From assembly GCA_936450465.1 (NCBI GenBank), contig OW388297.1:52878989-52942988 (forward strand): DNA of 64,000 nt, in the 5' to 3' direction. The notes under the pieces were generated by a model. That model made no database searches. It was not told where the DNA came from and worked only from the letters and a program-made list of their open reading frames with translations. Of this stretch, positions 49,116-61,493 are shown one piece after another. Position 1 is the stretch's first letter. The number at the start of each line of letters is the position of its first letter. Made by a program: the position numbers and the translations under genes. The DNA is from Gibbula magus (Eukaryota; Mollusca; Gastropoda; Trochida; Trochidae).

Positions 49116-50027
49116 AAGGACAGCTGTCCTCTATATATTAAAGTATGTTTTATTCAGAAAGATGAAACAACAATTAAAACATTGAAAGACCTCTTAGTCG
49201 TCCTGTGTTCACCTTCGCTACACATACATGTATGCGATGTATAAATCACATTGAAAACATATCAGACTAAAAGTGTAATTTAATCTATCCCTGTGGCAAA
49301 CATTGCGAAAATACGCAAAAGTAGTGGAGGAAAACCAGACGATTTTCAAACTGGCTAATGTCGAATTACCAGAATAAAGGTTATAAAGATCGACAAAAAA
49401 AGCTCTACAGTAAATCGGTTTGTCTCTTTTTTTCTTTTATATTATATCATTAAAACTAATGTGGTTGCCCGTGAGTCATGAGTTGAAGGTAGATAGCAAT
49501 AATCTATTGGTTGTCAATCTTTGGGATGTACAATTGATAGTTTCTTGAATGTAAAGAGATGTAATTGCCAAAACATAACAGTATTAACAGTTTGCTTTTT
49601 AATATAAGTAGACTGGTTATTTCACCATGATGCACAAAGCAAATCGAAATAATAAGATGTTCCATATTGATTAAATATCAAAAAGCAACTTTATGCAACG
49701 TGATTTAAGAGAGAGAATCAACTGTTATCTTAAACACTATTTAAAGCAGAAGGGGACGTTTTCGTGAGTGCATTGATCGGTTTATACATTCTTTATAAGA
49801 CAAATATAGCATTTCCTCAACTAAAGATAAATATACAACTTATCAATGAAAGATAACTAGTTCTAGAATAACTTATATTTCGAGAAACCAAGTCAAATAC
49901 ATAAACTTCTTGTAGATAAAGTAAATTATAAAACTGTTTTAAATGAATGTTTTTATGTTTTGAAATAAGCTATCTCAAGATGTCATTGGAAAATAGGAAA
50001 AAGATAGTTCATTGCTAAATACAATTT
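49116..50027. other. Unassigned
   Basis: AT-rich, no recognised feature. Confidence 0.4.
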
Positions 50028-51340
50028 ATCCATGATACAGAAAGTAGGACCGTGTTCGTGTTTGGCAACATGAAACCGTCTTATAGTAAAATATGTAAAA
50101 TATTGGTTTTTGAAAGCAACGGCTGGCAACATTATCATGTAACTAACATGATTAGTGGGAACTTGTATCTAACCTAAAGTACTCACATTGAGTAGAAGAT
50201 CTGACAAGAAAATGTTTCCCACTACGTATGTATATTGTTTACGACGTAGCAATTATGCAGACGTTAACAGACTGTCTTCTTATATTTAGCAGACGGAAAC
50301 TAATCATCCCAGAACTGAGCTTCTGTTTATGTAAATAACATGCCTCAATTGATAGAATCATTACAAGGACATCGTTACTGGCTGTAAAGTGAACATTTTG
50401 TTTACTTTCCCGTCTATTAAGGTAATTCATTGCCGTCTGGATACATATTTTACCTTGACCTCTTTACATATAAAGCAAAACTCCCCTTATTTGAATGTTA
50501 GAAACACGGTACTGCCAGGAATGTTAAGGAAGAACGTCTGTGTGACCAGTAATGCTGAATAGTAATTTTGTCTGAAAAATAATAAATTAATAAAATAATA
50601 AACTTCAGCGCCCTATTTGTCTGAGTGGGTTATATTACTTGTCTATTGTTGCTGTAAATAGAGGCCAAACAACACATACTGCAATTAATCAATTATAATT
50701 TGTTTAGGCCATTGTCCTTACTGCAACATCGTAAACAAGAGAAGGTGCAAAGCTGCCTCTAACTCTTCCCACTTTATTTAATGAAACTACAACATAATAT
50801 AAATCACATTAAGCAAAACGAATTGTGTTACTTTGGGGTTGTTTATTACTGTTGATCATATATAGAGTCATTTGTCACTGGTTCATTTTGTAAGGTAGAT
50901 TCTATCAGCTATGTACTTAAATCTACAAAAGATATATTTACCTCCTAATCATAACCTACCATTATTGTTACATGTAACAAGACGTACCCCAATAGCTGTA
51001 GGATTGTCCTCTTGTCCTGGTAAAAGTGCACCACAGGAAATACATACTGCAAAAACTTGAACTATTCATACAGTCAAGCTAAGGTTGCATTTAGAAGAAT
51101 ACCTCAAACACTTCATGTGTTTGTTGAAATGCCAAATATGGAGATAATGGTTCATTTTCAAATTTGTGATGTGGGCTTATAAAAATTGATGATCCAGACA
51201 AATAACGTCTTCTTTAATTCATATTTCTATGGAAAAAGCATTGAATAAATCTATCTTAAACACAAAAGGCACATTAATGAACAAATAGAAAGACAAAGAA
51301 GACAAATGCTACCCCTGCCTCATCCCTCATCCCATCTAAT
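50028..51340. repeat. Long dispersed repeat, left copy
   Basis: Matches 62858-64000 in the same orientation, about 12.83 kb away, at roughly 90% or better by eye. It starts around 'ccatgatacagaaag'. This copy has about 170 bp (51105-51300) that the right copy lacks. No protein or RNA recognised. It may extend further, since the right copy runs off the window. Confidence 0.9.
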
Positions 51341-53440
51341 GCTAAAACCTATGCCCATAAAACCCAACTATAAGACCTGTGACCTGATCCAGCCAAACAA
51401 ATAATTTTATCCCGATTATTTGCCATACAATACAGGCAACCATAGATAAGCATCTGCTTTTAGACAGGTTTCTATGCCATAGGTCACAGCGCGAAGGTCT
51501 TAATGGAGAACTCAGAACCCAGAGACAGGATGCCCCTGCTTAAGCGGTCAGGCTAGGGTTTAACAAACCATTTACAGTTTATCAAGAAACTTTTGTGCAG
51601 AACGAATTATACAGTGTTCATGTCCATAAATGAAAATTGATTGATTTGAATTTAACTCCGCTTTCAATGGTATTTCATATACATTGTAAAAAGCGGCTGC
51701 TAGGATTATTGCAGGGAGAAAGCCTGCAACACCATGTGGTCAGCATTTTGGTGAAATCCGCGACCAATTGCTGGACCAAGCTAACAATGAGTGGCACTTC
51801 GCTGAAATTCAGTGTAGCATTGCAACCAAACATTACTGCGTGTAGAAGAAGTCACAACGGCAAACAATGTTGCTGTGCCCCTGGCGGGATTCGAACCACT
51901 GACCTATTTACTGCACATTAACTTATACATATTATTTTGATCACCATACACACAACAAATACAGCAAATAAGCATTATGAATATTATATTGATTTCTCTA
52001 CATACAAACCATTCACTGCAAATTGTTATATTATCTATAATTTGTATTTGGATAAATGTTAATATTTAATTTTTAATTACTGTAAACGGTTCCAGGTATG
52101 CCTTGTGTTTGTTTGATTGATTTCACATAAATACGTGATTTCTGATTACAGAGATGAGTGCTCTCTTGTTACTACATTGACTGGTATAGTCACCCAACCT
52201 TCAACGTGACCTACACTCCCAACACATACACATTAATATAAACATATAACATTCTCTTAACGCCAACGTGAAACCATTTAGGGCATTTTGAATGAATAAT
52301 GAAATAATAATAATTAATTGCCGTTATCAGGTAATAACTCACAATGAACAAGGCTTAAACACTACTCAAATAATACATTTAGTTTCTAGGTTACAAGGGG
52401 AAAAATTAAGCCAATGCCCTTTGTAATCTACATTTAGAATCGCCAGCAAATCATCCATAGGAAACAACATAACTACCCTTCAACATCATTACCAACACTA
52501 ACGAGCGGTTCAACGAGTACGATATCCCCTTTTATTATTGATGACATTTATCATACAAGTGTGTTGCATGCCTTTTAGGTCTTCGTTCATACATAATGGT
52601 GGAACTAATGTTCGACATGTCCATTGCCTTAAAGTATCAGCAATTAAAGACATTTACTGAAATGTCAACGACCAGGTTTACTTTAAAGTGATGTTAATCA
52701 TTGAGAGAGTCAGATGTTCATTTTGAGAGATATTTTGTGACATAATATCAATTATGTTGCATGCATGAGAAAAACCCTCAATTATGTAAAACAATTCTAA
52801 TTTTACTTAAATACATATCTGAAGATGACATTTATTAATTTCGTTTAGTGTTGCACAAACAGAGATTGAATGACACGTGTTAGCAACAGAGTATATATTC
52901 TGTTTTTACAACATTACAATTCAATAGATATCTGCTGATGGACACCAATGATATGAAATGTAAAACAATCCAAATCTTGTCTAAATAAATAATATTATAT
53001 TCATTAAATTCGTTTAATTTGGCACCAAAAGAAATTGAACCACACATATTACAACATACACAGTTTACATTATCTTAAACAATGCTTCAAGATAATTGGT
53101 AAACGTTTCAGAAGTCCTCACAGAGGTTTATATCACTTAAAGCTTGTTGTCGTTTATTTCATTTAACCATGTACTTTTAAATATTACATTTAGTATTTCA
53201 ACAATGAATCTGTTGTGTTAATTTCATCGGGAATTTAGGTTAAAGCTCAGTGCACACCTATACACATATTGGTAGGTACCTACCTACCTACATACATGTA
53301 TGTTTCCTGCACCTGCTGCACACATGTGATAATGTTTGGATCACATAACGACGAACTATCGTCTACACCAAACGAAGCCAAATTGGATTGTGAGTATACA
53401 CATTCATATTTAAAGTGTGGGACACTCCAACATTCCAAAC
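51341..53440. other. Unassigned apart from one SINE fragment
   Basis: AT-rich sequence with no gene recognised. The SINE fragment at 51785-51905 is listed separately. Confidence 0.4.
51785..51905 (-). mobile_element. SINE head and body fragment
   Basis: The complement contains 'gtggttcgaatcccgccagg' (B box) and 'gcaatgctacactgaatttc', matching the 5' half of the SINE at 10980 in the opposite orientation. Confidence 0.8.
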
Positions 53441-53460
53441 AGTAGTAGTAGTAGTAGTAA

Positions 53461-53526
<66 letters not shown>
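53441..53526. repeat. (TAG)n microsatellite
   Basis: About 28 trinucleotides, with one variant near 53459. It creates artificial poly-Tyr, poly-Thr and poly-Val frames that are not genes. Confidence 0.95.
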
Positions 53527-53730
53527 GGTTCTTGTATAGTGCTAGTTCCACAACACATGCCCATGCTCAAGGCAAAAACGGTATTCAGGGCTGGTAAAGT
53601 CTGGTAGAAAGTTATTCGTATCTAAGGAAGAGGTTGGTCTTGAGGCAAGCTTTGAATGACGTGATAGATGGAGGCAATCTCAATTCCACAGGAAGAGAGT
53701 TCAATAGATAGATCTCATCATATCCAATTA
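53527..53730. repeat. Probable interspersed repeat flanking the microsatellite
   Basis: 'gggttcttgtatagtgctag' and 'catgctcaaggc' resemble a repeat often found beside such microsatellites in invertebrates (from memory). No boundaries are defined. Confidence 0.35.
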
Positions 53731-53928
53731 TAAGATATATATTATTAATTAATTATTAATTATAAGATAGGATTATTGAAGAACATACGTCGAACACAAA
53801 GTACATACTTTGTAACTAAGTTGAGAGCCACCCATTTTGTTTATATCGAAGTATCTAACATTTAATCCGTGTTCTTACAAAACTTAACGGTGCATTTTGG
53901 GGCGGTTTGCTATTAATAACTTCTTATA

Positions 53929-54103
53929 ATTTAACATTTTTGAGTAAATGTCATTTTTTATACTTACCTGGTTGAAAAACCAACATTGCCCAACGCTTCC
54001 CCCTGAAGCGTTCCTCAACATATATCACACAGAATTAAAAAGGGACGCTACCCGGTAAGGGTGGCGCTCGTGCCACGTGACATCGGTGACGTCATCATTC
54101 CCT
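53929..54103. repeat. DIRS terminal repeat (3' in element orientation)
   Basis: 53974-54103 is identical, base for base by eye, to the complement of 57825-57954. The outermost 45 bp differ between the two ends, as in DIRS elements. It contains a small hairpin CGCTTCCCCCTGAAGCG and GTGGCGCTCGTGCCAC. Confidence 0.9.
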
Positions 54104-54162
54104 AGTACAAGCGAGCACAAAACCCAAACCCAGGAGGGGAGGAAGGGCGGGAACTAACGAGC

Positions 54163-54260
54163 GTTGGTTTTTCAACCAGGTAAGTATAAAAAATGACATT
54201 TACTCAAAAATGTTAAATTTTTTACATACTTATCAGGTTTGAAAAACCAACATTGCCCAG
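54163..54260. repeat. DIRS internal complementary region
   Basis: 54163-54218 is the perfect complement of 53929-53984 (56 of 56). About 54216-54260 is the perfect complement of about 57936-57979. The two parts meet at a shared AATT. It also contains CCAGGTAAGTA, a full splice-donor consensus, near 54176-54186. Confidence 0.9.
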
Positions 54261-54686
54261 ATTACCACAGCAAGGAGGTGGGCTGAACCGAGTCACGTGC
54301 GCCACCGAGACGCGTCGCTTTACCCTTAGGCTGGCACGCCGGAGCACTGGATGGTGTGAAACCATGAAAGGTGGACAACCATCCATGCTGCGTGCGGCCC
54401 AAGAGAACTCACGCGGATTCTTAAATTGAGTGTACAGAGGTCGACGCCGTCCTAAAAAAGACAAACCTACACTCAACCTCTATGTGTCCGCCCCTCACTC
54501 GTTAAGTAGGGGGGGGTAGAGTAAGAATCCTGGTACTGCTGTCATGCAAATACCCCGGTTGGGTTAACAACTGCACTCATAGGCAAAAAAACAACCAACC
54601 ACAAGTATAATAACAACAAGTTTTATTGTACACAACCAAGTGAATACCAAAACAAGTACATAACAGCGTGGATGCGCCCACCCCCG

Positions 54687-55929
54687 CTAGGGGTAAGGTG
54701 CGTTCCGTTGTACGACTGAAAGAGGTGCCGCGGTCCGCTGCTGGGCGAACACCTGAGGACCCAACCTTGACACACCTGCCAAGTCCTCTGTGGACACTTC
54801 CCGTAAGTAGTGGTCAGCAAAGACCAACCCCGACTTCCAAAAACATCCAGCCAGAATGTCTGACCCGGCGATGTTGCAATGAAAAGCCATCGTAGCAGAT
54901 ACTGCTCTGATCTCGTGGGGATTAGCGCGAGACGGGGGAGGGAGGTCAGTCGCCTTGTAGGCGTTGATTACTGCTGACCGCAGATACACCCCCAAAGCCC
55001 GTCTGTCAAGCTCCTTGACAGTCCGTGGTGAGTGAGGCAGAAAAAACCGACGCCTCCCTTGTCTGATGCCCCTGTCCGTTCTGCATAAATGCGGAGCGCG
55101 CGGACAGGGCAAAGGGAAAGGTCCGTGACCTCTGACGAGTCGGTTTCAGGACCTAATGACGGTATAAGAAAGGTCCTTCCCCTCTCATCCGCGGCCTGGT
55201 TTTTACAGACAAAGTCTGGGCCAGGCCCAACGTTGCAGACCCTCCGTCTCGGCGCTCGAACCTTAAAAGGTCAGCGTGAAGAGCGTGGAGCTCTGATATC
55301 CTCGCAGCTGAGGCCATTGCGACCAGGAAGGCCGTCTTGACAGTGAGACGAAGGAGGGTGGTATCCGACAGGGGTTCATAAAAATCTGAACGTAAGTGCC
55401 CAAGCACTATCGCCAGATCCCACTCGGGTGGTCTAGGCTTGCGTCGACCGTCGACCTGACGAAAGGTCTTAACCAGGCCCTTCAGAACCGAGATGTCGAG
55501 TCCTGGGGAGCGTTTGCGAACTACCGACATGATCGCCGCCAGATTGGTATTGATCGAGGAGGCTTTGAGCCCTCTCTCGTTCCTCATGTACACCAAGTAC
55601 TCGGCAATCTGGGGCAGTGAGGCCGCCTCCGCTTCAAAGCCCTGCTCCTCGCAGAACGAGGCGAAGGCACGCCACTGGAAGTCATAGAGCTTCCTTGTGG
55701 TCGGCCGTTGAGCTGTTGCTATGGCCTTGGCCACCCGTTTAGAGTACCCGCTCCGCCTTAACCCCTTTTTGATACAAGCCAGGCGTGAAGATTGAGGACC
55801 TACAGGTACTCGTGTACACGTCCGCTTGGGTTGCTCCGGAGCAGGTCCCCCCCGGAGGGGTATCGGAACTGGCTCCTGCAGAGCTAGTCTGCACAGAGGA
55901 ACGAACCAGGCACGAGGCCACCAAGGATC
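54687..55929 (-). pseudogene. DIRS tyrosine recombinase, frameshifted
   Basis: The readable region opens after a TAA at 55930-55932 with DPWWPRAWFVPL, like the linker that follows RNase H in DIRS polyproteins. A core-binding region follows (TTRKLYDFQWRAFASF, SINTNLAAIMSV; about 55700-55520) and the first catalytic Arg is in SAARISELHAL (about 55310). The frame changes near 55245 and again near 55065. The last fragment has HEIRA (His-x-x-Arg, about 54915), the FWKS tryptophan and HYLREV, where Tyr is the expected nucleophile (about 54800). It ends at 54687. The enzyme would cut and join the circular DNA intermediate into the genome. All catalytic-type residues are visible, but the two frame breaks disable this copy unless they are sequence errors. 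Confidence 0.85.
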
Positions 55930-56049
55930 TTAGAGCGGTGCATACCTTACGCATCTGTCCACGACAGCAAGAGGCAGCGAAGGCGAGGGTATAAGCCCCG
56001 AACACCCTATGAGGACCTATCCGCAAAGAGGACCATCTAGCCCCTGAGA

Positions 56050-57610
56050 CGGACCCTCACAAGTTGAAGAGCGTACAATCCCACACTCCGGGACACTAAC
56101 CTTCATGGTAAGTTGGTCACAAGGCCTAGGAGCGGAGGTTCGCAAGGCAAACCCTCAAACGCTAACACGGCTCACGATCAAACCACGAGGCAACACGCGT
56201 AACTAGACGCTGACCCTCATGGTAAGGAGGTCGCAAGACGAAGGCTAGTGAGAGTAACTGTCACTCTCAAGGCAACCCGCCCCAGAGGCAGACGCTCCCA
56301 AGGCGTACCCTCTCATTCTAACACAACTTACAAGGTGACATGCGTAGTGAGACGCTGACACTCAAGTTGAAAACTGGCGCGAGTGAAGCTCACTCGCAAG
56401 TCAACACGCACCAGAGGCGTACGCCCGCAAGGCGTACCCTACACAACTCCCGAGGCAGGCCGTGTAGCGAGACGGTAATCCTCCAGTTGAAAGTTAACGA
56501 AAATAACACTCACAAGACAACCCGCCCACTACAGGCGGACACTCGCCAGGCGTACCCTCACACTCTAATGCAACTCATTAGACAGGCTGCGTAGCAAGAC
56601 GCTGACCCACAAGTTGAAAGCTAGAGTGAGTAACACACACTCGCAATGCAACCCGCCCCAAGGCGGACGCTCGCAAGGCGTACCCTCACATACTAACACA
56701 ACTCACAAGGCAGGAAGCGCCGTGAGACACTGACCCTCAAATAGGAAGCTCGCGAGAGTAACCCTCACTCGCAAGACAACCCGCCAAGGTGTACGCTCGC
56801 AAGGCGTACCCTCACATGGTGACACAACTCATGAGGCAGACATCGAGATGCTGATCCTCAAGTTGAAAGCTAGCGAGAGTGAGACTCTTTCACAAAGAAA
56901 ACTCACTTGCAAGGGACAAACTAGCACAAGGCACGTACTGAGACGCTGAACCTCAATTAAAAGGCTCGCCTGAGAAACACTTACTCGCAAGGCGTGCCTT
57001 CATATGCTAACACAACTCATGAGGCAGACAGCGAGATGCTGACCCTCAAGTTGAAAGCTAGCGAGAGTAACACTCGCTTGTAAGGCTCATACCAACACAA
57101 GGCAGCGTAGTGAGAGGCTAAACCTCAAACAGAAAGTTCGCCTGAGTAACACTTACTCGCAAGGCGTACACTCACAAGCTAACACAACTCATGAGGCAGA
57201 CAGCGGGATGCTGACCCTCAAGTTGAAAGCTAGCGAGAGCAAAACTCGCTTGTAAGGCGCAAGCTAACACAAGGCAGCGTACTGAGACGCTGAACCTCAA
57301 ATAGAAAGCTCGCCTGAGTGCCACTTACTCGCAAGGCGTGCACTCACATGCTAACACAACTAATGAGGCAGACAGCGAGATGCTGACCCTCATGTTGAAA
57401 GCTAGCGAGAGTAACATTCACTTGTAAGGCACTAACTAACACAAGGCAGCGTGCTGAGACGCTGAATCCAAAATAGAAAGCTCGCCCGAGTACCACTTAC
57501 TCACAAGGCGTGCACTCACAAGCTAACACAACTCATGAGGCAGACAGCGAGATGCTGACCCTCTAGTTGAAAGCTAGCGAGAGTAACACTCGCTTTTAAG
57601 GCACTCACTT
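56050..57610. repeat. Tandem arrays inside the DIRS element
   Basis: The first part (about 56150-56830) repeats a unit of about 125 bp marked by 'caaggcgtaccctc' (near 56304, 56433, 56551, 56679, 56804). The second part (about 56830-57610) has units of about 165-170 bp, each containing 'aactcatgaggcagacagcg' (near 57013, 57184, 57358, 57530) and two half-units. No continuous protein frame runs through it. It lies where gag and RT would be. Confidence 0.8.
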
Positions 57611-57824
57611 GCGAGAAATGCACCAAACTGACAACTCCAAACCCGACCCAAAAGTCAACTAATTGGCGAAAATTAGTTCAGCAGTTGGTCAGGAAAGGAC
57701 AGAAAGGTACTTATAACAATAACTCTGAAGATATGAGGAACTAGGAAGACTTAAAAAGCCTATAAAGTAGCGAAATTAGTCGAGAACAGAACACACGCGT
57801 GACCGTATGCTCGCTCAACAAATA

Positions 57825-57979
57825 AGGGAATGATGACGTCACCGATGTCACGTGGCACGAGCGCCACCCTTACCGGGTAGCGTCCCTTTTTAATTCTGTG
57901 TGATATATGTTGAGGAACGCTTCAGGGGGAAGCGTTGGGCAATGTTGGTTTTTCAAACCTGATAAGTATGTAAAAAATT
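57825..57979. repeat. DIRS terminal repeat (5' in element orientation)
   Basis: Complement of 53974-54103 over 130 bp, plus an outer 25 bp matched only by the internal complementary region. Confidence 0.9.
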
Positions 57980-59170
57980 ACAATGGTCAATAATTAAAAA
58001 TGACACCGTCGTGGATATTATGTAAATGTACAGTAAATACTTAATTTGCTGAACTTGTGAGTAAGGGAAGGCGTGAATGCTTAAATAATCTTAAACATAT
58101 GTCATGGAATCCAGGAAGAAAAATTCATATTTTTTTAATGAAATGATGACCTATGATATTTCAGTTTTCTTATACACTTATAAACGTTGAATGCATGCCG
58201 AAAGCGCTGTACACCACTACTAATTGACATAAGTACATCCCCCATGCCATTCATTGATTTAGACATGTTTATTCAACAAATAAAGAGATTAGGAACAGCT
58301 TATTCAACTTAGGTCAGCTTCTGCCATAATTATTGATTATTGGATATGATGTCGTTCCCATACGATCAGGACAAATTTTCTATAATTTTGACCATTAGAA
58401 TTTTCATACTTTGTTTTGCAATAAGATCCCCATCTGGCCAATACATTTAAAATGGCAAAACAAGTACTGCTGTAAAATCGAGTCAGGTCATTCACCTCAT
58501 GCAAGTGTCATGACCTTTACAAGCCAATCATTATATAAACATAGAAAAGTCTTAGAAACAAGAACAGTTTGCTAATGATGTTGACACAATATGTTTTTTT
58601 TATTTGCGGTGTGCCACAACAGTATTGTAAATAACTAATTGCGTCGTTTGCATTGGCTTTTAGTGTCATATGGTGTGATGAATAGGAAAATCAATAATTG
58701 AAAAAATGTATTCATCATCCTCCAAATATAGCACTGTGTTTACATTGTTATATTTTTCACAATGATATAAATGATAAGTATTTATAAGTTTTTGAATATT
58801 GATTCTCGTAGTACATAATGTTATTGTAATAAGTTACTTTAAAGTATCGATGTCACATTCTCTAATCTGTAGAAACTTTATGTTGACAGACTCACAGAAA
58901 TGATTCTTCAACAAGATTTAAAACATTTTCTCATTCATTTCAGGTATTTCTTTAAAAATCCGCAGAGGGTAACATATACATTCTGTATATCTAGGATGAG
59001 TAATAGTGCAAATATTGCTTATTGCTGTTAATGTTTTTAGTTGCAAATTTAGTAAACAATGAAATGCAACTTCATGTAAATATTAAAAGAGCATACAAAT
59101 AATTAAATTACCGTAAAGTTAATTCTCAGATACCATTTACACCTTTTGTATTACTGTTTATGTTTCTCTT
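57980..59170. other. Unassigned
   Basis: AT-rich sequence with no recognised gene or repeat. Confidence 0.4.
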
Positions 59171-59770
59171 CATCATTGACCATGCTGTCGAATTTATCCT
59201 AACATCCTAACACATATAAATGAAACACATCAAAGTCATGTAATTATTGTAAAGCAAATTAGTTTCTCCTTCACGATATGCTGCATACGATGTCACGTAT
59301 AACATACATTCTTTTAAACTCTTAAACTTCTCCATTCTTTGTTAACTTAATTGTATGTAAAGAAATCCTCATACTGCCCCTTTAAATTTCACTAGTGTTG
59401 ACATCCACAGGTAAATGAGTGGTGTTCTAACGTTGTATTATTACAGTTATTTTATCTTTTTCTATTCTGTAAAGGTTGTCCCCAATATTGTATTGAACCG
59501 TAACTTCACCTCTGTTGTAAGACTCACATGTATGAGAAGTGTCCTTGCTTTCTGTATTATGGTTTGTGTTTATTATTTCCCATGCTCCTAAGCTTGTTCC
59601 TAACCTGCTATTGACCCTCTGACTGTTGAAACACACAGGTACATGGGTATTTTGTTACCTTATATTTTTATGATTTATGATTGTTGTTATCATATTCCCT
59701 GCTGTCGAGCTTGTCCCTAATATCGTTTTGACTTCAGTAATGTTTACACACACAAGTCCCTTGGGATTTT
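59170..59770. repeat. Degenerate direct repeats
   Basis: Related phrases recur: 'catgctgtcgaatttatcc' (59181), 'ggttgtccccaatattg' (59474), 'catgctcctaagcttgttcc' (59581) and 'cctgctgtcgagcttgtccc' (59699). They are commonly followed 30-60 bp later by 'cacaggtaca' or 'cacacaagtc'. Highly decayed; no coding sense. Confidence 0.4.
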
Positions 59771-61100
59771 AAAATATGTTTGTTTCCTAACGCCTGAAAC
59801 AATGGCAACAATGATCAGAAAGACATAAAGGCATATATGCTTGACAGATAAGATATACCGGTCCAGAAACCAATGTATATTTTATAATATCTATGATATT
59901 ATCTTTGTAAAGCTATAAATTGAAAGCTCTCATTTAATGGAAACATCGATTTAGAATAAAACGGACACACATTCTTATTGTTTATTGGGAGTATGCTTTC
60001 ATTCTTGTCATGACTGCATTCAAAGTTAGCTGTGTGTATGGCGACGCTATTTGTCCATGTCAAGTCATAATGCTATTTTATGGGTTAGGAAACGTTTGAT
60101 AAACATGGTTAATTTGTAAACAGGCTGTCCTGACAGTATGTACAGGATATATCAATTTATTTTAAAATATATTTTACATTTGCAAAAGAAGGAGTTTTTA
60201 TGTTTTACATATATTTTATATTGGTGTCTGAAAGTATAATTGAAAGTGCGGAGAGAGATAGCCTTAATTGATATGCTTTTGTGATATTTTAATTTCAGGA
60301 TTGAAGATCCGATTTTCCAAAGTTATCTAAAGGACAAATCTGAACTCTCTCTCAAACTAAACCGATTACCGTTTCCCATCAATGAAAAATTATGTTGCAC
60401 TTGCTAAATCTTAAGTTAGGGAAGTTCATCCAATTTGGCCAACGTTTCATATAACACGGCAGCTGCATGTAAGACATCGGTTTTAAATCATGGTTTCAGT
60501 TTCCTATGCCAAATGAAATATAACACATGAATGTTAACACAGTAGCTGTATATTAATATTATGTTACTGCTTGTTATCATCTTTCAAACGATATATATGA
60601 AGACATCCACATGTGTATTTTTGACCGATATACAGACGAGGAGCTCGTGCTTAACAGATATGATACAGTGTATAAATGGGTTTTGATAATGGCTAATAGT
60701 CGTGTTTTGATAAAAGATTCCTTGTTTAGTAAGATTAATGACACACTATCAGACAACTTGATGACCAAACTGTATATTTTGGTAATAGAATTAGTCATGT
60801 TATATTTTAAATGATGACTGATTGCTGAAAAGGTTAGTGTGAAAATCTGAACATTCCATTAAGAGACACAATACCATTATGTTAAATATGTTGTTTATCG
60901 TAAAAGTATATTAGTAAAATGAATGAAAATCTAGCATGCGTAAATGTGACTGAGTAATGGATATTAATCAAGTGTCATGCATTTTTACTTAAAGAAACAA
61001 AATTCATATTTTTCAGACATCGTGAATCCATCTTAGAATTTAGAAATACTATTGAACATAAAATTAAGAAGAAAGGGATCAATGAAAGTGTTTTAATATG
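59770..61100. other. Unassigned
   Basis: AT-rich; only short incidental frames. Confidence 0.4.
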
Positions 61101-61490
61101 TTACACAAACAAAAAGTTATAGTGGAAATAATGACCGTTACTTTTTCTTTCAAAACTAAGGAAATGTGGTAGGAAGAAAGTGTCAAATATGTATATACAC
61201 ACATCTGCTTGATATCTAGCAGTGATGAAATGTGGATTATTTACACAAGCTATCTGTATATCTCCACATACACACGGCCCCTCACGTAGAAGACATGTAA
61301 CTCCTAACTCATCAGACTCAACCAGCTGATAATATAGTTTCATACTGCTCCACTTGCTGCCTATCTCGACAGATACAAGATAAGACATAATGTGAAAGAC
61401 CTCCGAAAATACATCCCTCTGTTTGAATTCCAAACAGACTGTTGAGCTTGCATTATTGTTGTATGTGAAAAACATTACTTTGTCGGGTTC
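61101..61490 (-). other. Unsupported 390-bp open frame
   Basis: Long for this base composition. It encodes a stretch such as YQLVESDELGVTCLLREGPC. A GTAAAT donor-like site lies near 61242. The upstream side lacks a good acceptor or ATG, so it may be a decayed exon or chance. Confidence 0.15.
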
Positions 61491-61493
61491 CAA

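Larger units (their letters stand above)
53928..57979 (-). mobile_element. DIRS-like tyrosine-recombinase element, non-autonomous
   Basis: The 4.05-kb GC-richer unit reads on the minus strand. It has inverted terminal repeats (53929-54103 and 57825-57979) with 130 bp identical. Next to the left one is an internal complementary region (54163-54260). That region joins the exact complement of the outer 56 bp of one end to the exact complement of about 44 bp of the other. This layout is diagnostic of DIRS retrotransposons, where the internal region templates the circular junction. Only a broken tyrosine recombinase is present. Reverse transcriptase, RNase H and methyltransferase are absent, and tandem repeats fill the upstream part. 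As expected for DIRS, no target duplication is seen. Perfect termini despite a broken gene suggest recent movement in trans. Confidence 0.85.

Noticed and set aside
53280..53600. Open frames encoding long Tyr, Thr or Val runs
   Set aside because: They are translations of the (TAG)n microsatellite.
54222..56594. Several plus-strand open frames of 60-85 residues in the DIRS element
   Set aside because: They are opposite-strand shadows of the recombinase or of the GC-rich tandem arrays.
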